From contig JBJXGF010000370.1 in the NCBI GenBank assembly GCA_046153015.1, positions 1-21,323 on the forward strand: 21,323 nt of DNA, written 5' to 3'. This document shows positions 1-7,058 of this stretch, one piece after another; the stretch's first letter is position 1; every line of letters starts with the position of its first letter. A program made the position numbers and the translations under genes. This DNA comes from JBJXGF01 sp046153015 (GTDB taxonomy: Bacteria > Actinomycetota > Acidimicrobiia > Acidimicrobiales > CAIXPF01). The notes below the pieces were generated by a model. The model had not been told where the DNA came from, did not search any database, and worked only from the letters and a program-made list of their open reading frames with translations.

Positions 1-117
1 CACGGTGCGCACCAGGCGACTCGGGTGCTCCGGCTCGCCCCACACGTCGCGCTCGATCTGCTCGAGGGAGCGGCGGTCGTCAGGCGGGCCTCTCCGCCGG
101 CCCTCGGGCTTCGCCAT
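1..117 (-). CDS. Partial small protein, N-terminus only (possible CdiI-like immunity family)
   Basis: A leftward reading frame starts at an ATG at 117 and runs open off the left edge, giving the first 39 residues of a protein. The ATG is preceded by GGGAG with a 7-base spacer, a good ribosome binding site, and the frame follows the upstream gene on the same strand (stop at 161) by 43 bases. The residues are hydrophilic and charged (start MAKPEGRRRG), and a segment reading SLEQIERDVWGEP then SRLVRTV resembles, from memory, the N-terminus of a small actinobacterial family annotated as contact-dependent growth inhibition immunity proteins. That family assignment rests on a short match and is weak; the existence of the gene is better supported by the ribosome binding site and spacing. 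Confidence 0.55.
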   Translation of the reverse strand, partial: MAKPEGRRRGPPDDRRSLEQIERDVWGEPEHPSRLVRTV

Positions 118-160
118 GGGCGTGCTCCCGCCGGCCGCGCTGACCGACCGGAACCCGGCT

Positions 161-1015
161 TCAGGCCGGCGCGAACTGCTCGACCAGGGGCTGCACCCGG
201 TCGAGGAACCGGTGGTGGGCGTCGGGCTCGTCGGGCGCGCTCAGCACCACCCGGCCGATGCCGAGCCCGGCGTAGCGCTCCAGCGTCTCCGCCGACGGAC
301 GGCCGAAGCAGTACATCGAGATCGGGATGGTGTCCGGGTCCCGGTCGGCGGCGACGACCGCGTCGCGGAACCACTGCAGGCCCTTGGCCACGTCCCGAAA
401 GCCCACGTCGAGCGGGCACCACTCGTCGGCGTACTCGGCCACGTGGCGCAGGCCGATGCGGCCCTGGCAGCCCATGAGGATCGGCGGGCCCGACGGGCTC
501 GTCGGCTTGGGGTACACCCACGACGGCGCCACGTTCACGTGCTCACCCCGGAAGCCGGCCTCGTCGTTCCCCCACAGCTCGCGCATCGCGGCGATCGTCT
601 CGCGCATGGCGTGATAGCGCTGCGCCCAGGGGACCGAGGACACGTTGGCCAGCTCCTCCCGGTTCCAGCCCACGCCCACGCCGAGGCGCAGCCGGCCGTT
701 GGACAGCTGATCCAGCGTGGCGACGGTCTTCGTGAGGTCGAGGATCTCGTGCTCGAGCACGAGGCAGACGCCGGTCACCAGCTTGAGCTCGGAGGTGGCC
801 GCCGCCGCGGCGGCGAGCGACACGAACGGGTCGCGCATGTGCCAGTAGAACTTCGGCAGCTCCTCGCCGCTCGGGTGCGGGGTCTCCCGGCTGGCCGGGA
901 TGTGACTGTGCTCGCCGACCCAGAGCGAGTCGTAGCCCCGCTGCTCCAGATCCGCGGCCAGCTCGCCGGGCGCCACGCCATAGTCGCTGTTCGGTGACGC
1001 CAAACCAATCTTCAT
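161..1015 (-). CDS. LLM-class F420-dependent oxidoreductase (luciferase-like)
   Basis: A 284-residue protein of the bacterial-luciferase-like TIM-barrel superfamily, of the actinobacterial type that uses reduced or oxidised cofactor F420 as hydride carrier in the cytoplasm. The start MKIGLASPNSDYGVAPGEL, the SLWVGEHSHIP strand, the LKLVTGVCLVLEHE segment and the RLRLGVGVGWNREEL segment are hallmarks of the fold; the EHSHIP segment resembles the Rv2161c-like subfamily. Length is normal for the family. The ATG at 1015 is preceded by a run of seven G, usable as a ribosome binding site. It follows rsfS on the same strand by 67 bases. The substrate cannot be told from sequence. Confidence 0.88.
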   Translation of the reverse strand: MKIGLASPNSDYGVAPGELAADLEQRGYDSLWVGEHSHIPASRETPHPSGEELPKFYWHMRDPFVSLAAAAAATSELKLVTGVCLVLEHEILDLTKTVATLDQLSNGRLRLGVGVGWNREELANVSSVPWAQRYHAMRETIAAMRELWGNDEAGFRGEHVNVAPSWVYPKPTSPSGPPILMGCQGRIGLRHVAEYADEWCPLDVGFRDVAKGLQWFRDAVVAADRDPDTIPISMYCFGRPSAETLERYAGLGIGRVVLSAPDEPDAHHRFLDRVQPLVEQFAPA

Positions 1016-1082
1016 CGTCCCCCCCGAGGCTCGGCGGCCGCCGGAGCCGGCCGCCGGCTCTTTCTAGCGCGCCGGCGACGGT

Positions 1083-1460
1083 TCAGGCGCCGGCGGGGGC
1101 GGCGGCCCGCCAGTCGAGGCGGGGCACGTCGGCCCAGAGGCGTTCGAGCTGGTAGTAGTCCCGGGTTTCCTGCAGGAACACGTGCACCACGAACGAGCCG
1201 TAGTCCACCAGCACCCAGCTCGCCTGATCGAGGCCCTCGACCGCGGCGGGCCTGGCCCCCAGCTCGGCGACGCAGCGCTCGACCTCGTCGACGATCGTGC
1301 GCACCTGGCGGGCGTTGGCGCCGGACGTGATCACGAAGAACTCGGTGATCGACAGCACGTCGCCGACCTCGAGCACCACCGTGTCGACCCCGAGCTTGTC
1401 CGCCGCCGCCCGCGCCGCCGCGCCGGCCAGCTCGGCGGCCGGCCCGTGGTCACCGGCCAA
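1083..1460 (-). CDS. rsfS: Ribosomal silencing factor RsfS
   Basis: RsfS binds ribosomal protein uL14 and blocks subunit joining, lowering translation under starvation. The 125-residue frame carries the family signature: FFVITSG at residues 41-47, the strand SWVLVDYGSFVVHVF at 81-95 and the end RDYYQLERLWAD at 100-111. It lies 105 bases after the LytR_C gene and shares its strand, in the usual nadD-rsfS neighbourhood. The only in-frame start near the expected N-terminus is a TTG at 1460, with GAGAGG about ten bases upstream. In-frame sequence upstream of the TTG still looks coding (TNDALREAAALLAGDHG) but has no start codon. A leaderless-type GTG at 1497 sits one base out of frame; see findings. 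The function call is firm and the start is not. Confidence 0.95.
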   Translation of the reverse strand: MAGDHGPAAELAGAAARAAADKLGVDTVVLEVGDVLSITEFFVITSGANARQVRTIVDEVERCVAELGARPAAVEGLDQASWVLVDYGSFVVHVFLQETRDYYQLERLWADVPRLDWRAAAPAGA

Positions 1461-1504
1461 CAGCGCGGCCGCCTCTCGGAGTGCATCGTTCGTCCACGCC
1501 TGCG

Positions 1505-1510
1505 ATGTTA
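1505..1510 (-). promoter_or_regulatory. Candidate -10 element for rsfS (TAACAT)
   Basis: On the minus strand TAACAT lies 7 bases before a GTG at 1497, matching the leaderless arrangement seen at many other genes in this window. That GTG is one base out of frame with rsfS. No -35 element is recognisable. Confidence 0.4.
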
Positions 1511-1565
1511 GGCCCGGCGGCGGCCTCGGCGGGGCCGATCGGTCGCCCTCCCCCGTGCCGGCGCC

Positions 1566-2825
1566 CTACGGGGCCCGGTAGTCGGCGCCGATCAGCACGG
1601 TGACATCCACGTTCTCGTCGGTCACGTCGGCCAGGCTCGGCGCCGCCACGCCCAGCGCCTGGGCCAGGCCGGCGGCCTGCGCCTCCTTGGCCGGGTCGTA
1701 GAACACCACCTCGCTGGCGTCGTAGTCGAACCGGTCGGCGTTGCCGAAGATGGTGATCTCCGCGCCGAGCGGCACCAGCCGCTGCGCGGCGCCCAGCGTG
1801 ACGACGCGCTCGCCGCGGCCGTCGAGCAGCCGCACCCGCAGCCGGGCCCCCGGCGTGGGGCCGACCGGGAACGGGATGACCCCGGCCACGAACCCGGGCA
1901 GCGCCCGTTGGTCCACCTGGTAGCTCACCTCCGAGCGCGCCGGGGCCGACGCCAGCGGCTCGACGGGCGCCACGGGCAGCGCCGGGTAGTCGACCGCCCC
2001 GGCCGCCAGCCGGCGCACGAAGGCCGCCACGGCGCCCTCCTCGCCCGGCGCGGCGGTGCGGCCGAGCGCGCCGAGCCACGACCGCCAGAACTGCTCGTGA
2101 CGGTACAGCCGCGCCGGCTCGGCTTCGCCCGGGTTGCGGATCTCGAGGAACAGGGCGGCGTCGGCCGCCGGGAGCACGATCGGGTCGCCCCGGAAGCGGA
2201 CCTGGGGCCGCCCGTTGCGGTCCAGGGTCACCAGCGTCTCCGCGTTGGGCACCCGGAGGGGCGCGACCGGCGCCACCAGCGCGCTCAGCTCGTCACGCCC
2301 GACGGTCTCCACCCGGTCGATCGCCGCGTTGAACAGCGTCTCGACCCCCGCCTTCACCGCCGCCTCGCCGCCGGAGCGCCACAGCTCGGTGAGCGGCCGC
2401 GGCGGACCCTGGCCCTCGCCCGGGGCGAGCGTGGCGGTGGGCAGGAACACCACCGCCCCCCCGCCCTGGGCCGAGCCGAGCGCCGCCAGCGTGAACGACA
2501 CGGCCTCTTGCTCGGCGTTCTCCTGCACGAGCAGCAGCGTGGGGGTGGGCGTGACCAGCGCCTGATAGCCCGCCGAGTCCGGGCTCTGGCCCACCGAGAC
2601 CGCCCGCCCGTCGCGGCGCTCGAGCGACGCCCGGAACCCGATCAACGTGAGCGCCGGTATGAGCCCGATCAGCACGGCCATGGTCGAGGCGAAGGCGATC
2701 CGCCGGGTGGGGCGCGAGAACCGCTTCGGGCGCAGCCTCGGCGGCACCGGCTCCCAACGAGGGCGGATCGTTTCGGGTGGGGGGGCGCCGCCCCCGCTCG
2801 ACGGCGTCCGGTCAGTCACCGTCAC
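1566..2825 (-). CDS. Membrane-anchored LytR_C-domain protein with degenerate LCP-like region
   Basis: A 419-residue protein with a proline-rich cytoplasmic N-terminus (1-42), one membrane segment (about 43-64) and an extracytoplasmic remainder. Residues 328-416 look like a LytR_C (LytR/CpsA/Psr C-terminal) domain: RVRLLDGRGERVVTLGAAQR, then GAEITIFGNADRFDYDASEVVFYDPAKEAQA and DVTVLIGADY. The middle (about 95-320) resembles the LCP glycopolymer-transferase core in outline (TLLLVQENAEQEAVSF) but lacks the Asp/Arg-rich catalytic motifs, so enzymatic activity is doubtful. The start taken is the GTG at 2825, which overlaps the end of nadD by 14 bases; a GTG at 2819 is equally possible. A role in cell-wall or envelope assembly is inference from the domain. 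Confidence 0.75.
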   Translation of the reverse strand: MTVTDRTPSSGGGAPPPETIRPRWEPVPPRLRPKRFSRPTRRIAFASTMAVLIGLIPALTLIGFRASLERRDGRAVSVGQSPDSAGYQALVTPTPTLLLVQENAEQEAVSFTLAALGSAQGGGAVVFLPTATLAPGEGQGPPRPLTELWRSGGEAAVKAGVETLFNAAIDRVETVGRDELSALVAPVAPLRVPNAETLVTLDRNGRPQVRFRGDPIVLPAADAALFLEIRNPGEAEPARLYRHEQFWRSWLGALGRTAAPGEEGAVAAFVRRLAAGAVDYPALPVAPVEPLASAPARSEVSYQVDQRALPGFVAGVIPFPVGPTPGARLRVRLLDGRGERVVTLGAAQRLVPLGAEITIFGNADRFDYDASEVVFYDPAKEAQAAGLAQALGVAAPSLADVTDENVDVTVLIGADYRAP

Positions 2826-3420
2826 CGTCGAGACGATAGAGCATGCGCTCCTCGATCAACGCGCGCACCGGTTCGGGCACGAGGAAGCGCAGCGGCCGGC
2901 CTTGCGCCGCCCGCGCCCGCAGGTCGCTCGAGGAGATGCCGAGCAACGGGATCTCCACGCGGTGCGCGGACCACTCCCCCACCTCGGGCAGCGGCGAACC
3001 CCCGGGGCGATCCACAATTACCAGCTCGGCGAGCGAACGCACCTCGTCGAGGCGGCGCCAGGTGGGCAGGCCCGCCGCCGCGTCGGCGCCGACGATGAGG
3101 AACAGGCGACGCGATGGATCCTGCGCATGCAGCGTCTGGAGCGTGTCCGCGGTGACGGATTCGCCGCCTCGGCGGATCTCGATATCGCAGGCCTCGAGGC
3201 CATCGACCTCGGCCACCGCCGCCTGGACCATCGCAAGGCGATCTTCGGCTGAGCAAATGTGCCTAGAACCCTGCTTTTGCCACGGAATGTTGGCTACAAC
3301 GAGAGCGACTCGATCGAGAGAAACGACGTGCAACGCATTTACTGCGGCCACCAGGTGGCCGATATGTACTGGGTCGAACGTCCCGCCGAAGACGCCGAGC
3401 CGCTCCCCCGGAGCGCTCAC
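2812..3420 (-). CDS. nadD: Nicotinate-nucleotide adenylyltransferase NadD
   Basis: NadD transfers AMP from ATP to nicotinate mononucleotide, giving deamido-NAD in NAD synthesis. The 202-residue protein has the nucleotidyltransferase motif GGTFDPVHIGH at residues 12-22 and the C-terminal ISSSDLR at 162-168, the family's ISSTxxR motif. The start is GTG at 3420; a nearby upstream GTG is out of frame and soon stopped. It is divergent from the sigma-factor gene across 106 bases and is followed by the LytR_C gene with a 14-base overlap, so the two are probably co-transcribed. The segment coding residues about 20-60 is clearly less GC-rich (about 55 percent over 3241-3360) than the surrounding genes, with codons such as ATT, AAA and TCT that are rare in this window. 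Confidence 0.95.
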   Translation of the reverse strand: MSAPGERLGVFGGTFDPVHIGHLVAAVNALHVVSLDRVALVVANIPWQKQGSRHICSAEDRLAMVQAAVAEVDGLEACDIEIRRGGESVTADTLQTLHAQDPSRRLFLIVGADAAAGLPTWRRLDEVRSLAELVIVDRPGGSPLPEVGEWSAHRVEIPLLGISSSDLRARAAQGRPLRFLVPEPVRALIEERMLYRLDGDGD

Positions 3421-3526
3421 GGCGTGGTCACCGCGGCTCCCGACGGGCGCCAGACGTGGGCAAGCACAACCGCATTCAACATCAGACTGAAATCACATCC
3501 CTGTGGTTTCCGTTGGTACAGGTGAT

Positions 3527-4357
3527 ATGAGCGACTCGGTTGGACAGTACCTGAACGAAATCGGCCTCGTTCCCCTGCTCACGGCCGAGGAGGAGCGCGA
3601 GCTCTCCCAGACCATCGAGCAGGGCCAGCGGGCGCGCCGCCGGCTCGCTCGGGGCGAGGAATGCCATGAGCTGCGCAACGCGGTCGACGATGCCGAGCGT
3701 GCGAAGGATCGGTTCATCCGGGCCAACCTGCGCCTCGTGGTGAGCGTGGCCCGCCGCTACCCGCTGCCCCCGTCGATGGAGCTCCTGGACCTGATCCAGG
3801 AGGGCAACCTGGGCCTCGAGCACGCGGTCGACAAGTTCGACTGGCGCAAGGGCTTCAAGTTCTCCACCTACGCCACGTTCTGGATCCGCCAGGCCATCGG
3901 CCGGGCCCTCGACCAGAAGGCCAGCCTGGTGCGCCTCCCCGGCGACCGTTCGGCCAGCCTGCGCGCCGCGCTGCGCCAGGTGTCGGGCGACGGCGACGAG
4001 CTCGACGACGAGCACGCCCGCCTGCACCGCCTCACCACGCCGACCTCGCTGGACCGCACGATCGGCGACGACGACTCGAATGAGCTGGTCGACCTGCTGC
4101 CCGACGCCATGCCGAGCCCGGAGCAGGAGGTGGTCGCCCGGGTCGAGGAGCAGCTCGTGACCGACCTGCTCGACGTGCTCGACGCCCGCGCCCGCTACGC
4201 GGTGGAGCAGCGCTTCGGCCTCATCGACGGCCGCAAGCGCAGCTACCGTGAGGTGGGCGAGGAGCTGGGCGTGACCGCCGAGGCCGCCCGCCGCCTGGTG
4301 AAGCGGGCCGTGAGCGCGGTGCGCGACCAGGCCGCGCAGACCATCGACGCCGCCTGA
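3527..4357 (+). CDS. RNA polymerase sigma-70 family factor (non-essential primary-like) with shortened domain 3
   Basis: A 276-residue sigma factor directing RNA polymerase to promoters. Region 1.2 is at residues 3-34 (VGQYLNEIG). Region 2 is at about 61-128 and includes the core-binding ELLDLIQEGNLGLEHAVDKFDWRKGFKFSTYATFWIRQAI stretch (longest motif pieces 85-125). Region 4, with its helix-turn-helix YREVGEELGVTAEAARRLVKRA, is at about 222-268. Between the RLP of region 3 and the SLD of region 3.2 there are only about 35 residues, against roughly 50 in primary sigma factors, and the usual helix ending GREPTPEEIA is missing. I chose ATG 3527 because conserved sequence begins there; GTG 3503 in frame adds eight unconserved residues. 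No convincing ribosome binding site or leaderless -10 is seen. Confidence 0.93.
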   Translation: MSDSVGQYLNEIGLVPLLTAEEERELSQTIEQGQRARRRLARGEECHELRNAVDDAERAKDRFIRANLRLVVSVARRYPLPPSMELLDLIQEGNLGLEHAVDKFDWRKGFKFSTYATFWIRQAIGRALDQKASLVRLPGDRSASLRAALRQVSGDGDELDDEHARLHRLTTPTSLDRTIGDDDSNELVDLLPDAMPSPEQEVVARVEEQLVTDLLDVLDARARYAVEQRFGLIDGRKRSYREVGEELGVTAEAARRLVKRAVSAVRDQAAQTIDAA

Positions 4358-4376
4358 GCCCGACTGCGGGCGGGGC

Positions 4377-4382
4377 TAGCCT
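4377..4382 (+). promoter_or_regulatory. -10 element TAGCCT, leaderless start of the 4390 gene
   Basis: TAGCCT ends seven bases before the ATG at 4390, so transcription would start at or beside the A of the start codon. It lies 19 bases after the sigma-factor stop codon, giving the downstream gene its own promoter. No clear -35 is visible. Confidence 0.6.
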
Positions 4383-4389
4383 CGCCCGC

Positions 4390-4818
4390 ATGGCGACCAC
4401 CCACCGGCTCACGATCGACGATGCGCGGGCCTACCTCGCCGAGCACCACCGGGCGGTGCTGCACACCTACCGGCGCGACGGCGCCCCGCAGCTCTCACCG
4501 GTGGCGGTGGGCGTCGACGCCGAGGGCCGGGTCATCATCTCGACGCGCGACACGGCGATGAAGACCAAGAACCTCGAGCGCGACCCCCGCGCCGCGGTGT
4601 GCGCATTCCCCGACGCGTGGACCGGGCGGTGGCTGCAGGTCGACGGCACGGTCGAGATCGTGCGCCGGCCCGACGCCATCGAGGCCCTCGTCGACTACTA
4701 CCGGCGCGTCGCCGGCGAGCATCCCGACTGGGACGACTACCGGGCAGCCATGGACCGCGATCGGCGGGTGCTGCTGCGCCTCACCATCGAACGCGTCGGG
4801 CCCACCGTCTCGGGGTGA
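4390..4818 (+). CDS. PPOX-class F420-dependent oxidoreductase (pyridoxamine-oxidase fold)
   Basis: A 142-residue split-barrel flavin/deazaflavin-binding protein. The pattern LHTYRRDGAPQLSPVAVGVD, then GRVIISTRDTAMKTKNLERDPRAAVCAF and WLQVDGTVEIV is typical of the actinobacterial F420-binding branch of the pyridoxamine 5'-phosphate oxidase superfamily: the TRDTAMKTKNL segment corresponds to the cofactor phosphate-binding region, and the dimer usually forms the active site. Length is normal. No ribosome binding site precedes the ATG, but a TAGCCT -10 element stands seven bases upstream. It is followed after 70 bases by aroG on the same strand. The substrate is unknown; members reduce small quinones, tetrapyrroles or F420-linked metabolites. 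Confidence 0.9.
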   Translation: MATTHRLTIDDARAYLAEHHRAVLHTYRRDGAPQLSPVAVGVDAEGRVIISTRDTAMKTKNLERDPRAAVCAFPDAWTGRWLQVDGTVEIVRRPDAIEALVDYYRRVAGEHPDWDDYRAAMDRDRRVLLRLTIERVGPTVSG

Positions 4819-4853
4819 GCAGGGCCGCCCGCCGCCCGGGTCACCTAACCGCT

Positions 4854-4882
4854 TTGCGTCTCGGCCGGGGCGGCGGCAGGCT
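4854..4882 (+). promoter_or_regulatory. Candidate aroG promoter (TTGCGT, 17 bp, CAGGCT)
   Basis: TTGCGT at 4854-4859 and CAGGCT at 4877-4882 are separated by 17 bases, and CAGGCT ends six bases before the GTG start of aroG. CAGGCT differs from the window's usual TANNNT at the first base. This is the only promoter in the window with a recognisable -35. Confidence 0.5.
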
Positions 4883-4888
4883 TACGGA

Positions 4889-6235
4889 GTGAGCGCAACG
4901 TGGACCCCGTCGTCGTGGAGAGACCTGTCGGCCGCCCAGCAGCCGGAGTGGCCGGACGCCTCCGCCTATGACCACGCGCTCAAGGTGCTCGGCGGGATGC
5001 CCCCGCTCGTCTTCGCCGGCGAGGCGAGGGATCTCACCGACCGGCTGGGCGCGGTCTGCGAGGGCAAGGCCTTCCTGCTCCAGGCGGGCGACTGCGCCGA
5101 GTCGTTCAACGACTTCACCGCCGACAAGATCCGCGACAAGCTGAAGGTGATCCTTCAGATGGCGGTCGTGCTCACCTACTCCTCGGGTGTGCCGGCCGTG
5201 AAAGTCGGCCGCATCGCCGGGCAGTTCGCCAAGCCCCGCTCCAAGCCCACCGAGACCGTCGACGGGCTCGAGCTGCCGTCGTTCCGCGGTCACATGGTGA
5301 ACGACGACGCGTTCACCGAGGGGGCGCGCCTCGCCGACCCGCTGCGGCTGGTGACCGCCTACAACCAGTCGGCGTCCACGCTGAACCTGCTGCGTGCCTT
5401 CACCAAGGGCGGCTTCGCCGACCTGTCCCGGGTGCACGCCTGGAACCAGGAGTTCGTGGCCAGCTCGCCGGAGGGCCGCCGGTACGAGGAGGTGGCCGAC
5501 GGGATCGACAAGGCGCTGCGCTTCATGCGCGCCTGCGGGGTGACCACCGCCGGCCAGCCCGAGCTCCATCAGGTCGACTTCTACACCAGCCACGAGGGCC
5601 TGATCCTCGGCTACGAGGAGGCCCTGACCAGGGTCGATTCGCTCACCGGGGACTGGTACGACTGCTCCGCCCACATGATCTGGATCGGCGAGCGGACCCG
5701 CCAGCTCGACGGCGCCCACGTGGAGTTCTTCCGCGGCATCCGCAACCCGCTCGGCGTGAAGGTCGGGCCCGGCGTGACCGCCGACGAGGTGATCGCCCTG
5801 AGCGACGCATTGAACCCCGAGCGCATCCCGGGCCGGCTGACCGTGATCACCCGCATGGGTCACGACAAGGTGGCGCAGGTGCTGCCCAAGCTGCTCGACA
5901 CCGTGCGTGACAGCGGCCGGCCGGTGGTGTGGACGTGCGACCCGATGCACGGCAACACCTTCACCGCCGCCGGCGGGCTGAAGACCAGGCACTTCGACCA
6001 CGTGATGGCCGAGATCGAAGGGTTCTTCGCCGCCCACCGGGCCGTCGGCACGTGGCCCGGCGGGCTGCACTGCGAGCTCACCGGCGACAACGTGACCGAG
6101 TGCCTGGGCGGCGGCGACGAGCTGGTCGAGGACCACCTCGAGATGCGCTACGAGACGGTGTGCGACCCGCGCCTCAACGCCCGCCAGTCGCTCGACCTCG
6201 CCTTCCGGGTCGGCGAGCTGCTGGCCGGCTCCTGA
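4889..6235 (+). CDS. aroG: Class II 3-deoxy-7-phosphoheptulonate (DAHP) synthase
   Basis: Catalyses the first step of the shikimate pathway, condensing phosphoenolpyruvate and erythrose 4-phosphate to DAHP. The 448-residue protein is of the plant-like class II type found in actinobacteria. Visible motifs are LLQAGDCAESF (63-73), KVGRIAGQFAKPRS (105-118), TSHEGLILGYEEALTR (233-248), CDPMHGNT (350-357) and GGLHCELTGDNVTECLGG (391-408). The expected metal ligands are Cys69, His354, Glu396 and Asp426, all present. The GTG at 4889 is used as the start because coding-like sequence begins there and a promoter-like element lies just upstream; the mRNA may be leaderless. The gene ends three bases from the convergent DUF169 gene. 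The other shikimate genes are not in the window. Confidence 0.96.
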   Translation: MSATWTPSSWRDLSAAQQPEWPDASAYDHALKVLGGMPPLVFAGEARDLTDRLGAVCEGKAFLLQAGDCAESFNDFTADKIRDKLKVILQMAVVLTYSSGVPAVKVGRIAGQFAKPRSKPTETVDGLELPSFRGHMVNDDAFTEGARLADPLRLVTAYNQSASTLNLLRAFTKGGFADLSRVHAWNQEFVASSPEGRRYEEVADGIDKALRFMRACGVTTAGQPELHQVDFYTSHEGLILGYEEALTRVDSLTGDWYDCSAHMIWIGERTRQLDGAHVEFFRGIRNPLGVKVGPGVTADEVIALSDALNPERIPGRLTVITRMGHDKVAQVLPKLLDTVRDSGRPVVWTCDPMHGNTFTAAGGLKTRHFDHVMAEIEGFFAAHRAVGTWPGGLHCELTGDNVTECLGGGDELVEDHLEMRYETVCDPRLNARQSLDLAFRVGELLAGS

Positions 6236-6238
6236 GCG

Positions 6239-7045
6239 CTACCCGTAGCTGACCCCGAGCCCGGCTCGGGCGTCCTGCTGGATCCCGTACTGCGGGATCG
6301 GATAGCGCAGCCCGTTGCGGGCCAGCGCGTCGCAGCCGGCCAGCATCTTGGGGAGGTACTGCGGGGGCATGGCCAGCAGCAGCTCGTCCTCCATCACGCC
6401 GCCGTAGCGGCGCTCGGCGAAGCAGGGGATCGACACCGACGGCTCACCGGTGGCCAACGCCCGACCCCACGAGTCGGCGCACGCGGACTCGCCGACGCAG
6501 CCCCAGTCGAACTTCTTGTACCCCGCCCATTGCAGGCCGTTGATCATGATGATCGTCTGCGCCGGCGTGGCGTAGATCATCACGATGTCGGGCGGGTCGA
6601 GGCGGCCGCTGGCCAGCGGCGACACCGCCATCGCCGCATACTTGCCGTGGGGCACGCAGGTCATCGCCAGCTGGTGGGCGTGGGAGTCCTCCAGCGTCTC
6701 GTACCACACGCCCTTCATCCGCTTGCCGGACAGCCACTCCTCGTCCTGAGGGCCGAGACCGATCACGGCTCGGCATTGGTCCCCGACGAGCTCGGGTGCG
6801 CTGACCCCGACCGTCCACCCCAGCCGGCAGGCCTGAGCCACGATCTGGTCGGTGGTGTGGACGTCCTTCGGGCGGCGGATCTTGGGGATCGCCTCCATCG
6901 CCTCGACCGTCTCGAACAGCTTCATCCCGATCGGGGTCGTGCGTATCCGCAGCAGACGCGTGAGGTCGTCCAACAGCTTCGGCCAGTCGTAGGCCCCCGG
7001 GCCGGCCGCGCCGGCGATGCTCACGCCCTGTTCGGTGGTGCTCAT
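6239..7045 (-). CDS. DUF169 family protein
   Basis: A 268-residue protein of the uncharacterised DUF169 family (COG2043). The start (about 21-60) carries the family pattern of a short helical region then TTPIGMKLF, and the body has WTVG, then the stretch PPDIVMIYATPAQTIIMING (151-170) and AIPKIRRP (52-59). Cysteines at 73, 91, 130, 183, 189, 208 and 238 are notable; several sit at positions conserved in the family as I recall it, which raises the possibility of metal or iron-sulfur binding. No signal peptide or membrane segment. It lies 13 bases after the histidine phosphatase on the same strand, but has its own TACGAT element. It converges with aroG three bases away. Function unknown. Confidence 0.87.
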   Translation of the reverse strand: MSTTEQGVSIAGAAGPGAYDWPKLLDDLTRLLRIRTTPIGMKLFETVEAMEAIPKIRRPKDVHTTDQIVAQACRLGWTVGVSAPELVGDQCRAVIGLGPQDEEWLSGKRMKGVWYETLEDSHAHQLAMTCVPHGKYAAMAVSPLASGRLDPPDIVMIYATPAQTIIMINGLQWAGYKKFDWGCVGESACADSWGRALATGEPSVSIPCFAERRYGGVMEDELLLAMPPQYLPKMLAGCDALARNGLRYPIPQYGIQQDARAGLGVSYG

Positions 7046-7051
7046 GGGCGG

Positions 7052-7057
7052 ATCGTA
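7052..7057 (-). promoter_or_regulatory. -10 element TACGAT, leaderless start of the DUF169 gene
   Basis: On the minus strand TACGAT ends six bases before the ATG at 7045, in the 13-base gap behind the histidine phosphatase stop codon. It suggests independent, leaderless transcription of the DUF169 gene. Confidence 0.55.
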
Positions 7058-7058
7058 G

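Noticed and set aside
5..997. A 330-codon rightward open frame antisense to the F420 oxidoreductase
   Set aside because: Shadow of a real gene: Arg/His/Val-rich with no recognisable domain.
1044..1065. Hairpin GAGCCGG-CCG-CCGGCTC followed by TTTCT, a possible terminator
   Set aside because: The T-rich tail is on the plus strand, where no gene ends; on the minus strand, after rsfS, there is no U-run.
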